A stretch of 64,000 bases of DNA from Ruminiclostridium cellulolyticum H10 (GCF_000022065.1 NC_011898.1:2224501-2288500); one strand, 5' to 3'; positions 7,877 through 17,449 are shown, counted from the first letter of the stretch. Numbers and translations: made by a program. The notes: generated by a model not told the origin, from the sequence alone.

Positions 7877-8305
7877 CTCTTCTCTGTTGGTTCTGATAAC
7901 CTCCGCAGCTTCAGTTAGGATGTCTTCTACCTTATTAAGAACACCGTCTGCGTATTCTCTTGCCCCTAACCGTACTTCCCTTGCATTTTTCTGGGCAGCT
8001 GCAATAATCTCATTGGACTGCTCATAAGCCTTTTTTGTTATTTCATGCTCGTCAACAAGAGATGCAATTTTATTTTCAGCATCCTTCATAATATTATTTG
8101 CTTCTCGTTGTGCTTCCAACAAAATTCTCTGGCGTTCTTCCTTGACCCACTTTGCCTGCTTTATATCATCCGGAAGTTTGAGCCGCATCTCTTTAATTAT
8201 TTCAAGTATCTCTTCCCTATCCAGAAGGCATTTTCCTGAAAAAGGTACACTTGGACTTTTCTCAACAAGTTCCTCCAATGTTTCCAGTATAGTTAGAATT
8301 TCCAT
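7868..8305 (-). CDS. Coiled-coil protein, hypothetical (ATP synthase b-subunit-like helix)
   Basis: A 145-aa, highly charged protein, almost entirely helical, with a long coiled coil from about residue 45 to 140 (QREANNIMKDAENKIASLVD, then AQKNAREVRLGAREYADGVL). Such proteins are often labelled ATPase or F0 b-like by similarity of the coiled coil only; the membrane anchor of a b subunit is absent. It begins after GGGGAGGTTTATGAT and lies 18 nt beyond the coaD stop, so it is probably the last gene of the recG-rsmD-coaD operon. Its 3' end overlaps the convergent ylbJ by 9 nt. DivIVA-like or scaffold roles are possible but unproven. Confidence 0.75.
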   Translation of the reverse strand: MEILTILETLEELVEKSPSVPFSGKCLLDREEILEIIKEMRLKLPDDIKQAKWVKEERQRILLEAQREANNIMKDAENKIASLVDEHEITKKAYEQSNEIIAAAQKNAREVRLGAREYADGVLNKVEDILTEAAEVIRTNREELK

Positions 8306-8323
8306 ATCATAAACCTCCCCAGG

Positions 8324-8806
8324 TTATTTGAGTTTAAATTTATCAATAATCTCTTTTTCTATACATTCAGGTACCAGACCACTTATATTACCGCCATGTC
8401 TGGCAAGCTCTTTTACCATACTTGAACTTAGAAAAGAGTAGTTTATGCTTGACATCATAAAGAGTGTCTCAATGTCCGGTGCCTGATTTTTATTCAACAA
8501 TGCCATCTGGAGCTCATACTCAAAATCAGATACAGCCCGCAGGCCCTTTATTATTACATTGGCGTTTTTCTCCTTTACAAAGTCAACCAACAATCCTGAA
8601 AAACATTCAATTTCAATATTTGTACTACCCTTAACTACCTTTTTTAATAAACTAACCCGTTCTTCAATCGAAAAGAGAGGATTCTTACTCTGGTTTATTA
8701 ATACTGCAACTGTAAGCTTATCACAAATCTTGGAAGCTCTTTCTATTATATCTAAATGTCCGTTAGTAACAGGATCAAAACTTCCTGGATATATAAATTT
8801 ATTCAT
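8324..8806 (-). CDS. coaD: Phosphopantetheine adenylyltransferase
   Basis: A 160-aa nucleotidyltransferase for the fourth step of CoA synthesis (4'-phosphopantetheine + ATP to dephospho-CoA). The start [20 protein letters not shown] carries the (H/T)xGH nucleotide motif in NGHLDI. The second signature is [20 protein letters not shown] near residue 125-144. The open frame extends 27 codons upstream, but those codons overlap rsmD and lack family similarity; ATG 8806 with AAGGATGA upstream gives the standard length. It is directly downstream of rsmD, a common pairing in Firmicutes. Confidence 0.95.
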
Positions 8807-8826
8807 TATTTGATCATCCTTGAAAT

Positions 8827-9390
8827 TTAAATTCTTTTGTAAAAAGTAAGTTTGGTTTTTCCGTAAATCAGCTGTCTTGAAACACATAGTGTTTCTGTTT
8901 CCTGCGGTAGCTGATCTTCAATATCTGTTTCAACGGATATTATAAATTTTTCATCCAACACCCCATAATGTTCCAGTTTTTGTAAAATACCTGGTACAAT
9001 TTTCTTTAAATATGGAGGGTCTAGAAAAATTATATCAAACTTTTTACTTAGTTGGGAGAGTTTTTTCAGCATTAATTGTGCTTCTCCCAAAAAAACCTCC
9101 GATTTCTCCGTTAATTTCGTGTGCTGGAGGTTTTTTTTAATTATGTCTATACTTTGTTTATTCTGATCACAAAATACAGCACTATTTGCCCCTCTGCTCA
9201 ATGCCTCTATTCCAAGGCTTCCAGTTCCTGCAAAGAGATCGAGTACATTTGAACCCGGTATATACGGTGCTATTATATTAAATAAATTTTCCTTGACCCT
9301 GTCTGTAGTAGGCCTTGTATTCATTCCTTCCAAAGTAAATAATTTCAAACCTTTTACACTTCCCGAAATTACTCTGAGTATATTAATCAC
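8827..9390 (-). CDS. rsmD: 16S rRNA (guanine(966)-N(2))-methyltransferase
   Basis: A 187-aa class I SAM-dependent methyltransferase that modifies G966 of 16S rRNA in the assembled 30S subunit. Motif I is [19 protein letters not shown] (about residues 46-64). The catalytic (D/N)PPY is present as FLDPPY (about 123-128), and the RsmD N-terminal [14 protein letters not shown] is near 26-39. The start is GTG, with TTAGG immediately upstream. It sits 11 nt after recG and 20 nt before coaD. Confidence 0.93.
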
Positions 9391-9401
9391 ACCTAACTTT
9401 T

Positions 9402-11471
9402 TTATGATAATGTAACCTTGTCACCAAAATACATGGAAAGGTATTTTTTCAATACTTCATGTTCCAAAAGACCAGGGTCAGCCTCAATAATCTCTATTGC
9501 ACTGTTCTGAGCCAGTTTTAATATGTCCATATCTTTATAGAGATTAGCTATTTTTAATTCAGGAAGTCCGTGCTGCCTGGTTCCAAAGAACTCACCAGGG
9601 CCTCGTATTTCCAAATCCTTCTCTGATATAACAAAGCCGTCAGTGGATTGAGTCATAGTTTTCATTCTTTCCCTCGACACCTTAGAATTTGACTGATTAA
9701 ACAAAATACAGAAGGATTGCTCATCTCCCCTGCCAACCCTCCCCCTTAACTGGTGTAATTGGGCTAAACCAAACCTTTCAGCATTTTCAATTATCATGAG
9801 AGTAGCATTTGGTACATTTACGCCAACCTCTATTATTGTTGTAGATACAAGAATATTAATTTCTCCGGAAACAAATTTTTTCATTATATCTTCTTTTTCC
9901 GAAGATTTCATCTTTCCGTGGATTATTCCTACGTTTAAATCACTGAATACACTTTTGCTTATATCATCTGCAGTAACTACTGCCGATTTTGCCTCAATCT
10001 CCTCTGATTCTTCAACAAGGGGACAAACAATATATATCTGTCTTCCTTCTTTAACTTTATCCCGTACGAATTTGTTTATCCTCTCCCTCATTGATTCATT
10101 TACAGAGTACGTTTTAATTGGCTTCCTGCCGGGTGGAAGCTCGTCAATTATTGATATATCCAGATCGCCGTATAGAATCAGTGCAAGAGTACGGGGAATC
10201 GGCGTTGCAGTCATAACCAAAACATCAGGGTTCTGGCCCTTTTCAGTCAATATGGTTCTTTGACGAACTCCGAATCTGTGCTGTTCATCGGTAATAACAA
10301 GACCTAGCTGCTTAAACTGTATATAATCCTCTATAAGTGCGTGAGTACCAATGACTACATCTGTTTTTCCTTCCTTTAGCTCTTCTACTATCAACTGCTT
10401 CTGTTTTTTAGTCAGACTGCTTGACAGTAATTGAACTGATATGCCAAAGCTGTCAAACAAACTTCTAATAGATTTATAATGTTGTTCTGCCAATATTTCC
10501 GTCGGTACCATCAAAGCTCCCTGATACCCGCACTTTACTGCTTTAAACAATGCCAAAACTGCAATTACTGTCTTTCCGGAACCTACATCACCCTGTACAA
10601 GTCTGTTCATAATATGTGAACTTTCCATGTCCTTTTCAACTTCCATGAAAACCTTTTTCTGTGCATTTGTAAGCTGAAACGGAAGAGACTTAACGAAGCT
10701 TTCCATCTCTATGTGAGTATATTTTATACCCACTCTTGTGCAGGTTGCAAGGCTCTTGTAAGATAAAAGACCCAGCTGCAGCATGAACAGTTCTTCAAAA
10801 GCCAGTCTGAACCTTGCACGTTCCATATCCTGAGCAGAAGCAGGAAAATGGATTTGTTTTATTGCATAAGTTTTGTCAGCAAGATTGTGAATCTCTCTAA
10901 CCGCATCGGGTATCATATCTTCCAGCTCGAAGTCCTCAATCCCCTTTATTGCCTCATTTACTACAGTCCTAATAGTATTCTGCCCTAAATCCTTTGTAGA
11001 AGAATAAACAGGAAGTATTTTCAGGCTCTTTTTCATGTCTTTTAAACTCGATTTTTCAAAAACTGGATTGACTATCTGAAGTTTATTCAATTTTCTGTCT
11101 GCTTTACCAAAAAATATATAGTTTTCACCAATAGCCAAAGAATTCTTGACATATGGCTGATTAAACCAAATTGCTGTTATCTTGCCGGTGCTGTCCTCAA
11201 TTGATACTTTTGATAACGTCAAACCTTTTCTAGGTCTTGTAACGCTTACGTTTGATACTATAGTTCCCTCAAAAGAACAGGGAACTCCATTTTGAAGGTC
11301 CGCTATATTTTTAATACTGCTTCTGTCTTCATAATCTCTGGGGTAATAAGTAATCAGATCGAAAATGTTGTTAATTCCCAATTTTTTAAAAAGTGACTCC
11401 CGTAATTCACCAACACCTTTTATATACCTGATTGACTTTTTTTTCAAATCACTAATTGTTATTTTTTTCAT
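9402..11471 (-). CDS. recG: ATP-dependent DNA helicase RecG
   Basis: A full-length 689-aa branch-migration helicase that reverses stalled forks and processes Holliday junctions. The N-terminal wedge/OB domain spans about residues 1-170. It is followed by two RecA-like domains with Walker A QGDVGSGKTVIAVLAL (about 293-308), the DEQHRFG box, motif III TATPIPRTLAL, and the C-terminal QLRGRVGRG. RBS AGAGGTTGCA precedes the ATG. It heads the recG-rsmD-coaD-coiled-coil operon and is divergent from rpmB. Confidence 0.96.
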   Translation of the reverse strand: MKKITISDLKKKSIRYIKGVGELRESLFKKLGINNIFDLITYYPRDYEDRSSIKNIADLQNGVPCSFEGTIVSNVSVTRPRKGLTLSKVSIEDSTGKITAIWFNQPYVKNSLAIGENYIFFGKADRKLNKLQIVNPVFEKSSLKDMKKSLKILPVYSSTKDLGQNTIRTVVNEAIKGIEDFELEDMIPDAVREIHNLADKTYAIKQIHFPASAQDMERARFRLAFEELFMLQLGLLSYKSLATCTRVGIKYTHIEMESFVKSLPFQLTNAQKKVFMEVEKDMESSHIMNRLVQGDVGSGKTVIAVLALFKAVKCGYQGALMVPTEILAEQHYKSIRSLFDSFGISVQLLSSSLTKKQKQLIVEELKEGKTDVVIGTHALIEDYIQFKQLGLVITDEQHRFGVRQRTILTEKGQNPDVLVMTATPIPRTLALILYGDLDISIIDELPPGRKPIKTYSVNESMRERINKFVRDKVKEGRQIYIVCPLVEESEEIEAKSAVVTADDISKSVFSDLNVGIIHGKMKSSEKEDIMKKFVSGEINILVSTTIIEVGVNVPNATLMIIENAERFGLAQLHQLRGRVGRGDEQSFCILFNQSNSKVSRERMKTMTQSTDGFVISEKDLEIRGPGEFFGTRQHGLPELKIANLYKDMDILKLAQNSAIEIIEADPGLLEHEVLKKYLSMYFGDKVTLS

Positions 11472-11642
11472 TGCAACCTCTTTTGTAAAGTAACAACAAT
11501 CTGGTTAAGTCACCAATTATATAAAGTAAATTGTACCATAATTTTAGGCATATAAAAAGGGTACATAGTCCTGTTTGCTGAATCACACACAAGCGTGTCC
11601 TTATTCCCCTATATTATTCTATTACATTTAATCTAAAAAGAC

Positions 11643-11672
11643 TTGCAGTATATGGCTTTTGTGTGTTAAAAT
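11643..11672 (+). promoter_or_regulatory. Candidate sigma-A promoter of rpmB
   Basis: TTGCAG (11643-11648), an 18-nt spacer and TAAAAT (11667-11672), about 65 nt upstream of the rpmB start codon. Confidence 0.5.
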
Positions 11673-11737
11673 AGTTATTGCTTGATGCCGAAATAAGAGA
11701 AAATAAAATTCTCCAATAATAAAAGGAGGTGTAATAT

Positions 11738-11926
11738 ATGGCAAAGTGTGAAGTATGCAGTAAAGCAACATCTTTTGGTAACAGCAGAAGCCATGCATTA
11801 AATGCTACTAGCCGTACATGGAAACCTAATGTAAGAAAAATAAAGATAATTGATAATGGCACACCAAGATCAATTAAAATATGCACAAGGTGTCTTCGTT
11901 CAAACAAAGTTACCAGAGCTATATAA
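11738..11926 (+). CDS. rpmB: 50S ribosomal protein L28
   Basis: A 62-aa ribosomal protein with the family layout: MAKCEVCSKATSFGNSRSHA at the start, the RTWKPNVRKIKI strand, and a second CxxC as CTRC near residue 49-52. Both Cys pairs are present, so this is the zinc-binding (C+) form of L28, expected when zinc is replete. The RBS AAAGGAGGTG is strong. It is single-gene with a hairpin terminator and lies tail-to-tail with the spoVM-like gene, echoing the rpmB-spoVM neighbourhood of Bacillus. Confidence 0.97.
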   Translation: MAKCEVCSKATSFGNSRSHALNATSRTWKPNVRKIKIIDNGTPRSIKICTRCLRSNKVTRAI

Positions 11927-11952
11927 TTTAATTACGTTAAATTTCTTAAAAT

Positions 11953-11977
11953 AAAAAAGCGTTACTACGCTTTTTTA
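11953..11977. terminator. Bidirectional terminator between rpmB and the spoVM-like gene
   Basis: AAAAAAGCGT-TACT-ACGCTTTTTT: a near-perfect palindrome with A and T runs on both sides, usable by both convergent genes. Confidence 0.85.
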
Positions 11978-12035
11978 TTTTTTATATATGGGTAATTTCA
12001 TATCCTTTGGTGGATTCCTCCCTTTATCAATAGTA

Positions 12036-12107
12036 TCAGCCTATTTTAAATACCTTCTTTAATATGTTTCCAAAGAACTTAGGCATTTTTACGACTACTA
12101 TTTTCAT
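12036..12107 (-). CDS. spoVM: Stage V sporulation protein M-like peptide
   Basis: A 23-aa gene beginning MKIVVVKMPKFFGNI and ending LKKVFKIG. It matches the SpoVM pattern MK(F/V)xxxKxPKFxxxI, an amphipathic helix that recognises the convex forespore membrane and anchors the SpoIVA coat basement layer. The RBS is strong (GGGGGAG, 12121-12115, 7 nt before ATG). The location next to rpmB is the same as in B. subtilis, where spoVM adjoins rpmB. The conserved proline and the basic-hydrophobic alternation are intact. It is too short for routine gene finding. I am confident of the family, less so of expression control: I could not identify a SigE/SigK promoter. Confidence 0.85.
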   Translation of the reverse strand: MKIVVVKMPKFFGNILKKVFKIG

Positions 12108-12268
12108 AATTACACTCCCCCTGAATAGCTCTTACTATCTATCATATTCTGAAAAAAGTACTTTCGTGATAGTAAATACAAATTCTTAACCTAAAAAGTT
12201 GTCTAAATCTATATTTGAGTGAATAGATATATACGGATAAGCTATTTTTATTTAAAGGGAGTGGTCAG

Positions 12269-12949
12269 ATGTATTCGCTTTTCCATAAAAATCATAGAAA
12301 AAATGTTTTAATGCTGTTAGCATTTTTTGTATTGTTAGCCGGAATCATTTTTTTCGCCTCTGTTTTTTTTTATGAAAACTCCTGTTATACAATAACTGTT
12401 AACAGTCAAATTTCATTTTCCTATCCGGTGAATTTTTCCATTAAAAATGTCTATGCCAGTGACCCTGCTTCGGCTCCTTATATCCAGGCAAGCAACAGCA
12501 AATATAAAAATTTTATTAACTATAAGTCCCCCGAGGATAATTTCCATTTCAGCTATCCCTCGAATTTCAAATTGCACCAGCAGGCTTTTCCGGGCAGTGA
12601 AATACTTTACCATGTGGATTTTCAGAATAAAAAAGATAATTCCTTTACAGGGTTTGTACAGGTTTGGAATCTGCCTTATGAACTAAGCAAATTTCTTGAG
12701 GAATCAAAGGAAAATTCTCTCTCTGAATTCACCAATTTCAATTCCAAAGAAATCGAAGTCAACAAAATGAAGGGATATTTTTGGGATTACACAGTAAAAG
12801 GTGCCAAGGAAAACTATAAATCTCTTGAAGCATTTCTTGTAAAAGATTCCAGGCTTTATAGAATCAGTTTTTATATACCTGAAAAGAATTATACAGTTGA
12901 AGACTATGATATGTTTTGGAAAATGGTAAATTCGTTAAAAGTGAATTAA
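12269..12949 (+). CDS. Membrane-anchored exported protein, unknown function (PsbP-like fold possible)
   Basis: A 226-aa protein with a short basic N-terminus and one strong transmembrane segment (about residues 14-35), leaving the rest outside. The C-terminal ~130 residues start with YKSPEDNFHFSYPSNFKLHQ and end with VEDYDMFWKMVNSLKVN, a pattern seen in PsbP/DUF-type lipoproteins that bind small ligands or act in envelope stress. I do not assign a function. GGGAG precedes the ATG. Its last 4 nt overlap the end of the convergent diguanylate cyclase gene. Confidence 0.7.
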   Translation: MYSLFHKNHRKNVLMLLAFFVLLAGIIFFASVFFYENSCYTITVNSQISFSYPVNFSIKNVYASDPASAPYIQASNSKYKNFINYKSPEDNFHFSYPSNFKLHQQAFPGSEILYHVDFQNKKDNSFTGFVQVWNLPYELSKFLEESKENSLSEFTNFNSKEIEVNKMKGYFWDYTVKGAKENYKSLEAFLVKDSRLYRISFYIPEKNYTVEDYDMFWKMVNSLKVN

Positions 12950-14622
12950 CTCACCTTTTGGGCAATCATAATACAATTTCTGCCGCTTTCCTTTGCCTTG
13001 TACAGTGCATTGTCTGCATCTCTGATTAATCCAACCTGATTTGAAGAGGTTTCAGGATAGCACGCTATCCCAAAGCTTGCGGTTACAGAGGCTGATATAA
13101 GGTTATCCTTAATTATATTGCCTGCAATCCTGGTCCGCAGAAACTCAACTTTTTCATGGGCCTGCTGTATTGATGTCCGAGGTAGGATAAGTACAAATTC
13201 CTCTCCCCCGAACCTTGCAATAGTATCAGTTCCCCGTAGATTATTCTTAACGGTCTGTGCCACTTCTTTCAGTACTACATCGCCAAACAGATGACCGTAG
13301 GTATCATTAAATATCTTGAAAAAGTCAATGTCAAGAATAACAAGAGATAAGTTGTATCCCTTTTCCTTAGCCATCCTGAATTCATTTTCAAATTTTTCAT
13401 GAAAATATACACGATTGTATACCCCTGTTAAACCATCCACAGTGGCCATCTCCTGGAGATTGGCATAAAGTTGGGCGTTTTCGATTGCCATACTTACCTG
13501 TTTTCCGAGAGTGGTCAGCAAACGAAGATTTTCGGTATTAAAGGTATTATTGTTCCTGTGCTCTATTAGTGTAAGTCCAAACTTTCTGGATTTCAAACTT
13601 AATGGTATACACATAAAGGAACCAATATTTCTTGTTTTGATAAAATCGTATTTGTCAGGGTCCACCATATTTTCTATTATTGGCTTTTCATTTTGCAATA
13701 TATCAAGTAAAAGCTCACAGTTTACATTATCAGTTAAAATTGCAAGTTCCTCTTTATTGGTAATGTTGGTAAACTGAACTTTGAGTCTGTTTTTCTTTTG
13801 GTCAAATAATACTATTGTAGAATAGTTTACACCCATTACTCCTATAATCACATCGTTTACAAAATTCAACAACTCGTTTATGTCCAGTATAGAACCTATG
13901 GCCTCACTTACCTGCTGCAGGGTATAGAACTCTGCTATACTGGATGTAAGCCGTTTATTCGTATCTTCAAGTTTGAAATTAGTTTCCTTCAGCTTTTCAT
14001 ACTGGTTTTTTATTTTATCCTGGGCCGAAGCCAGCTGCTCATACTTCTCACCCAATTCTGCAATCAACCGATCATTTTCCTGCTCATTTTTTAAATTACC
14101 CGAGTATATTTTTGCAGTGATATTAAATATAGCAATGAATAATATATATATACAAGCAATTTTAAAAACACCATAGACTAATTGTGTAGTATCAAAGGAT
14201 TCTTGTACACTGTACAATACTATCAGATTTATTAATTTGATTACTGCACTCAATGCCAGTAAAATATAACTTGCCTTCTTGCCTTTGTGAATAGTTATAA
14301 AAAATAAAGGCAAAACAAGAGAAAGGTACTCTATGCCATCCGAAAAAGGCAGTAGGAACACCGAAATCAAAAAGACTTCAATTATCCTGAAAACATCAAA
14401 TATTTTATCCGAGTATAGTCTTATATTTTTAACAAATATAGTTTTTACAATATTTAGTGCTAAAATTAATATTAAAAATACTATGAGAAAAATTTTCTTA
14501 CTAAACATAACATTAGCTTCAGTATAAAGTTCCTGCTTGAATATCAAAGCAGAGAACAGTAATACAATAAATACCCAGTAAAGGTTTATTAAAACCTTTT
14601 CATATTTTTGTATTTTATCCAT
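12946..14622 (-). CDS. Diguanylate cyclase with N-terminal membrane domain and GAF domain
   Basis: A 558-aa membrane protein expected to make cyclic di-GMP from two GTP. Six or so hydrophobic helices fill residues about 1-180. A coiled-coil linker follows (about 185-230), then a GAF-like domain (about 235-385) and a C-terminal GGDEF domain. The active-site loop is GGEEF (ARFGGEEFVLILPR), a functional variant. An RxxD product-inhibition site (RGTD) stands five residues upstream. ATG 14622 with GAGAGGAAATAT is preferred to an upstream frame that overlaps the preceding gene. It is last in the operon with the HD-GYP protein, so synthesis and probable breakdown of c-di-GMP are co-encoded. Confidence 0.88.
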   Translation of the reverse strand: MDKIQKYEKVLINLYWVFIVLLFSALIFKQELYTEANVMFSKKIFLIVFLILILALNIVKTIFVKNIRLYSDKIFDVFRIIEVFLISVFLLPFSDGIEYLSLVLPLFFITIHKGKKASYILLALSAVIKLINLIVLYSVQESFDTTQLVYGVFKIACIYILFIAIFNITAKIYSGNLKNEQENDRLIAELGEKYEQLASAQDKIKNQYEKLKETNFKLEDTNKRLTSSIAEFYTLQQVSEAIGSILDINELLNFVNDVIIGVMGVNYSTIVLFDQKKNRLKVQFTNITNKEELAILTDNVNCELLLDILQNEKPIIENMVDPDKYDFIKTRNIGSFMCIPLSLKSRKFGLTLIEHRNNNTFNTENLRLLTTLGKQVSMAIENAQLYANLQEMATVDGLTGVYNRVYFHEKFENEFRMAKEKGYNLSLVILDIDFFKIFNDTYGHLFGDVVLKEVAQTVKNNLRGTDTIARFGGEEFVLILPRTSIQQAHEKVEFLRTRIAGNIIKDNLISASVTASFGIACYPETSSNQVGLIRDADNALYKAKESGRNCIMIAQKVS

Positions 14623-14639
14623 ATATTTCCTCTCTACAA

Positions 14640-16766
14640 TTACACTTGCATATTCTCCCAATAAATTTCTATATTATCTCCCGGGGAAATCACATCAGTA
14701 AAATTGGCCGGTTTTCCGTTTAATTTTAAAACAATGTTTCCTTTAGGTACTGATAAATCGAAATTTATATAGTTGAAAACATCTACAAAAATATATTGCC
14801 TGTTTTCTTTCAATTCAATCCTCTCACCGTTAACATTTATAATAAAGCCCTTTACAGGCACAGGGACAATGTTGTTTTCCTTATAGTCCTGTTCAAATTG
14901 ATTTGTTGGTACATAATCGGTTTTATAGTTCTCTTGTACTTCTCTCCCCTGCTCAAAGGCAGCTGTCTCGTCTGATTCTTCATGTGTCCAATCGGTTATC
15001 CTGTCATTGTCGTTTAATATATATTCCTGACTGCCGATTTCTCCATTTACCCGTAATAAGCTGCTGTTAAGACCAAGTTCAAATTTTGTTACGAAATCTT
15101 TTAATGTAACTATTTCTTCTATTTGCACCTTATCACCATTTTTTATGTCTGTATTTATACTGCATACCTGGCCGTTTATTGAACAATACGGTACAAGTTC
15201 TATTCTGTCGTCGTTTAAAAATACAGTACGGCCTTTTGTATTTTTTATATAATCAACAACTTTCTTTTTAGCATCACTACCATTATATGATGACTTTATA
15301 TATATTGAATCATTATTAAATATTCTAGTGTCAAGACTTGCCAGCTCATTGTTGACGAAAATCTGAGCTGCCATACCGTGTTCACCTTTTACAATCATAT
15401 CTTTACCATTAAGTGTGAACTTCAATGACTTCCCCGATCTCCCAATAAGCTTATCCGGATTAAATCCTAACAATATCAGAGCATCTGCTACTCCAAGTTT
15501 CTTAGAATTAAACAGCTTTACTTCATTATCATTTACCGTTACAGTCATAAAATCCTGACCTCTTTGCATATGTGCCATCATCGCGATTCCAAATGGCGTA
15601 ATGGATTCCGGCCCTGATAACTTTTTAATTTTGGTTTTTATATTTTGTATTACATCCCTCCCCCGTACGGCAACCCTGTTTTCAGCAAGACCCAATATTT
15701 CTGCCATCCTGCTTGTCAACCCCGGTATCTGGCTTCCTCCACCAATAAGAAAAACAGCATTAGGAGCTTTCTGATTAAATTCCATGATCTTATCACAAAT
15801 ACTCCCTGCTAAAAAATCTATAGCAGGCTTGATAATTTCTATAGACTTTTGGTGTGTAACCTCATATTTATTACCAAGTATATCTGTATACTTAATATTT
15901 TCTACACCCGACGAAATAGAAATCTTTATTTTTTCAGCTGTATTGAAATCAACCAAAAACTCCTGAGCAATTTTCTCGGTTATCTCATCTCCGGCTATTG
16001 GAACCATTCCATACGCCACCACAGAGCCGTCTCTGGTTACCGCTATATCCGATGTTCCTGCTCCGATATCAACCAATATAAGATTCAAAAGTCTCAAATC
16101 CTTTGGAATAGTAACGTTGATTGCAGCTATAGGCTCCAGAGTCAGACTTATTACCTCCAGGCCCACCTTGGACATAACCGTATACAAGCTGTCTACTACC
16201 ACATGAGGAAGAAAAGTTGCCAATACTTCTACTCCGATTTTCTTACCCTTATGTCCTTCAAGTGAAGAAATAACGTACCCATTGAGAAAATAGTTAACTA
16301 CACTATAACCTACACAATAAAATGTCATTTTATCTTCATTGGAGATTTCGTTATCAAGCTTATACTGAGCATTCTGGATAGCATCAACCTCAAGACTTCC
16401 GACAATGTCAGAGGTTATTTCACGTCCTTGTTCAATTTCGTATTCCAGTTTTGTCTGACTTGTCTTCAACACCCTTCCTGCTGCAGCAATAGCTACATTT
16501 GTCAGACTTAACCCAATTGTTTTTTCAAGCCGCTCCTTTACTTGAGTTATTACCTCAGCAACCTTTTCTATATCGTGTATTTGACCATCCAGCATTGCAC
16601 GGCTTTTGTGTTCACATACCTCAGCAGCAACAACCTTGAAGTATTCCTTTTCATAAATACCTACTATCCCTATAACAGTTCTCGTACCAATATCAAGAGC
16701 GAATATCAAATCCTCTTCATTATAAGTCTCTACTTTATTTTTTGTTATCTTCTGTTTACCAGGCAT
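14640..16766 (-). CDS. FtsA/PilM-like actin-fold ATPase with long C-terminal extension
   Basis: A 708-aa protein. Residues about 18-410 form an FtsA-type actin fold: phosphate-1 loop ALDIGTRTVIGIVG, an SHS2-type insertion, phosphate-2 LVDIGAGTSDIAV, and adenosine loop FLIGGGSQIPGL. The remaining ~300 residues are not found in classical FtsA (about 420 aa). They contain repeated all-beta segments around a Gly-rich LNGKDMIVKGEHGMAAQIFV block and end with another beta domain. There is no C-terminal amphipathic membrane-targeting helix of the FtsA kind. A clostridial paralogue of FtsA is the best description; cytoskeletal or envelope-assembly work is inference. TTGGGGGTAAGGT precedes the ATG. Confidence 0.75.
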   Translation of the reverse strand: MPGKQKITKNKVETYNEEDLIFALDIGTRTVIGIVGIYEKEYFKVVAAEVCEHKSRAMLDGQIHDIEKVAEVITQVKERLEKTIGLSLTNVAIAAAGRVLKTSQTKLEYEIEQGREITSDIVGSLEVDAIQNAQYKLDNEISNEDKMTFYCVGYSVVNYFLNGYVISSLEGHKGKKIGVEVLATFLPHVVVDSLYTVMSKVGLEVISLTLEPIAAINVTIPKDLRLLNLILVDIGAGTSDIAVTRDGSVVAYGMVPIAGDEITEKIAQEFLVDFNTAEKIKISISSGVENIKYTDILGNKYEVTHQKSIEIIKPAIDFLAGSICDKIMEFNQKAPNAVFLIGGGSQIPGLTSRMAEILGLAENRVAVRGRDVIQNIKTKIKKLSGPESITPFGIAMMAHMQRGQDFMTVTVNDNEVKLFNSKKLGVADALILLGFNPDKLIGRSGKSLKFTLNGKDMIVKGEHGMAAQIFVNNELASLDTRIFNNDSIYIKSSYNGSDAKKKVVDYIKNTKGRTVFLNDDRIELVPYCSINGQVCSINTDIKNGDKVQIEEIVTLKDFVTKFELGLNSSLLRVNGEIGSQEYILNDNDRITDWTHEESDETAAFEQGREVQENYKTDYVPTNQFEQDYKENNIVPVPVKGFIINVNGERIELKENRQYIFVDVFNYINFDLSVPKGNIVLKLNGKPANFTDVISPGDNIEIYWENMQV

Positions 16767-16799
16767 ACCTTACCCCCAAGAATTAAAACAGTTCTGACC

Positions 16800-17432
16800 C
16801 TATTTTTTAGTATAATAACTGCATAAATGATTTATTTCACACTTGTCACATCCAGGTTTTCTTGCGTTGCACACGGCCCTTCCATGAAAAACCAACTTAT
16901 GGCAAAAATCTGCCCATCTGCTTTCAGGAATAACCTTTTGTAAATCGTACTCGATCTTCTCAGGGTCTTCATGTTTTGTAAGACCCGTCCTGTTTGATAG
17001 CCTCTTAGCATGTGTATCAACAACTATTCCCTGTTTCCCGTGTATCTCATATAAATATAAGTTTGCTGTCTTACGCCCTACACCGGGTAATTCCAGCAGC
17101 TCTTTCATATTGTCGGGAATCGTCCCGTTATATTTTTCAACAATGATTTTACAGCAGCCAATAATATTTTTTGCTTTGTTTCGGTAAAATCCAGTTGATT
17201 TAATATCCTCCTCAAGTTCACTTATATCTGCATTTGCAAATGCCTCAACCGTTGGGTATTTTTTATATAAATCTTTTGCAACAATATTTACCCTTGCGTC
17301 AGTACATTGAGCTGCAAGTTGAGTAGAAATCAAAAGCTGAAGCGGATTCTCATAATTCAAGGAACACTCCGCATCAGGGTAAAGCTTGTCAAGAACTTCT
17401 ATCATTTGCAGGGCTTTTTCCTTTTTATTCAT
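16800..17432 (-). CDS. nth: Endonuclease III
   Basis: A 210-aa base-excision-repair glycosylase/AP lyase that removes oxidised pyrimidines. The helix-hairpin-helix is LPGVGRKTANLYLYE (about residues 112-126), with the catalytic lysine in GRKTA and the catalytic aspartate in VVDTHAKRLSNR. The C-terminal [4Fe-4S] cluster ligands follow C-x6-C-x2-C-x5-C (VCNARKPGCDKCEINHLC). Everything needed for activity is present. It lies 17 nt after glgA in the same operon. Confidence 0.95.
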   Translation of the reverse strand: MNKKEKALQMIEVLDKLYPDAECSLNYENPLQLLISTQLAAQCTDARVNIVAKDLYKKYPTVEAFANADISELEEDIKSTGFYRNKAKNIIGCCKIIVEKYNGTIPDNMKELLELPGVGRKTANLYLYEIHGKQGIVVDTHAKRLSNRTGLTKHEDPEKIEYDLQKVIPESRWADFCHKLVFHGRAVCNARKPGCDKCEINHLCSYYTKK

Positions 17433-17449
17433 CGAGTGTCACACCTTCT

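Noticed and set aside
9796-10263. 155-codon plus-strand frame within recG
   Set aside because: Antisense shadow of a highly conserved helicase coding region.
11614-11907. 97-codon minus-strand frame over rpmB
   Set aside because: It is antisense to a certain ribosomal protein gene and has no RBS.
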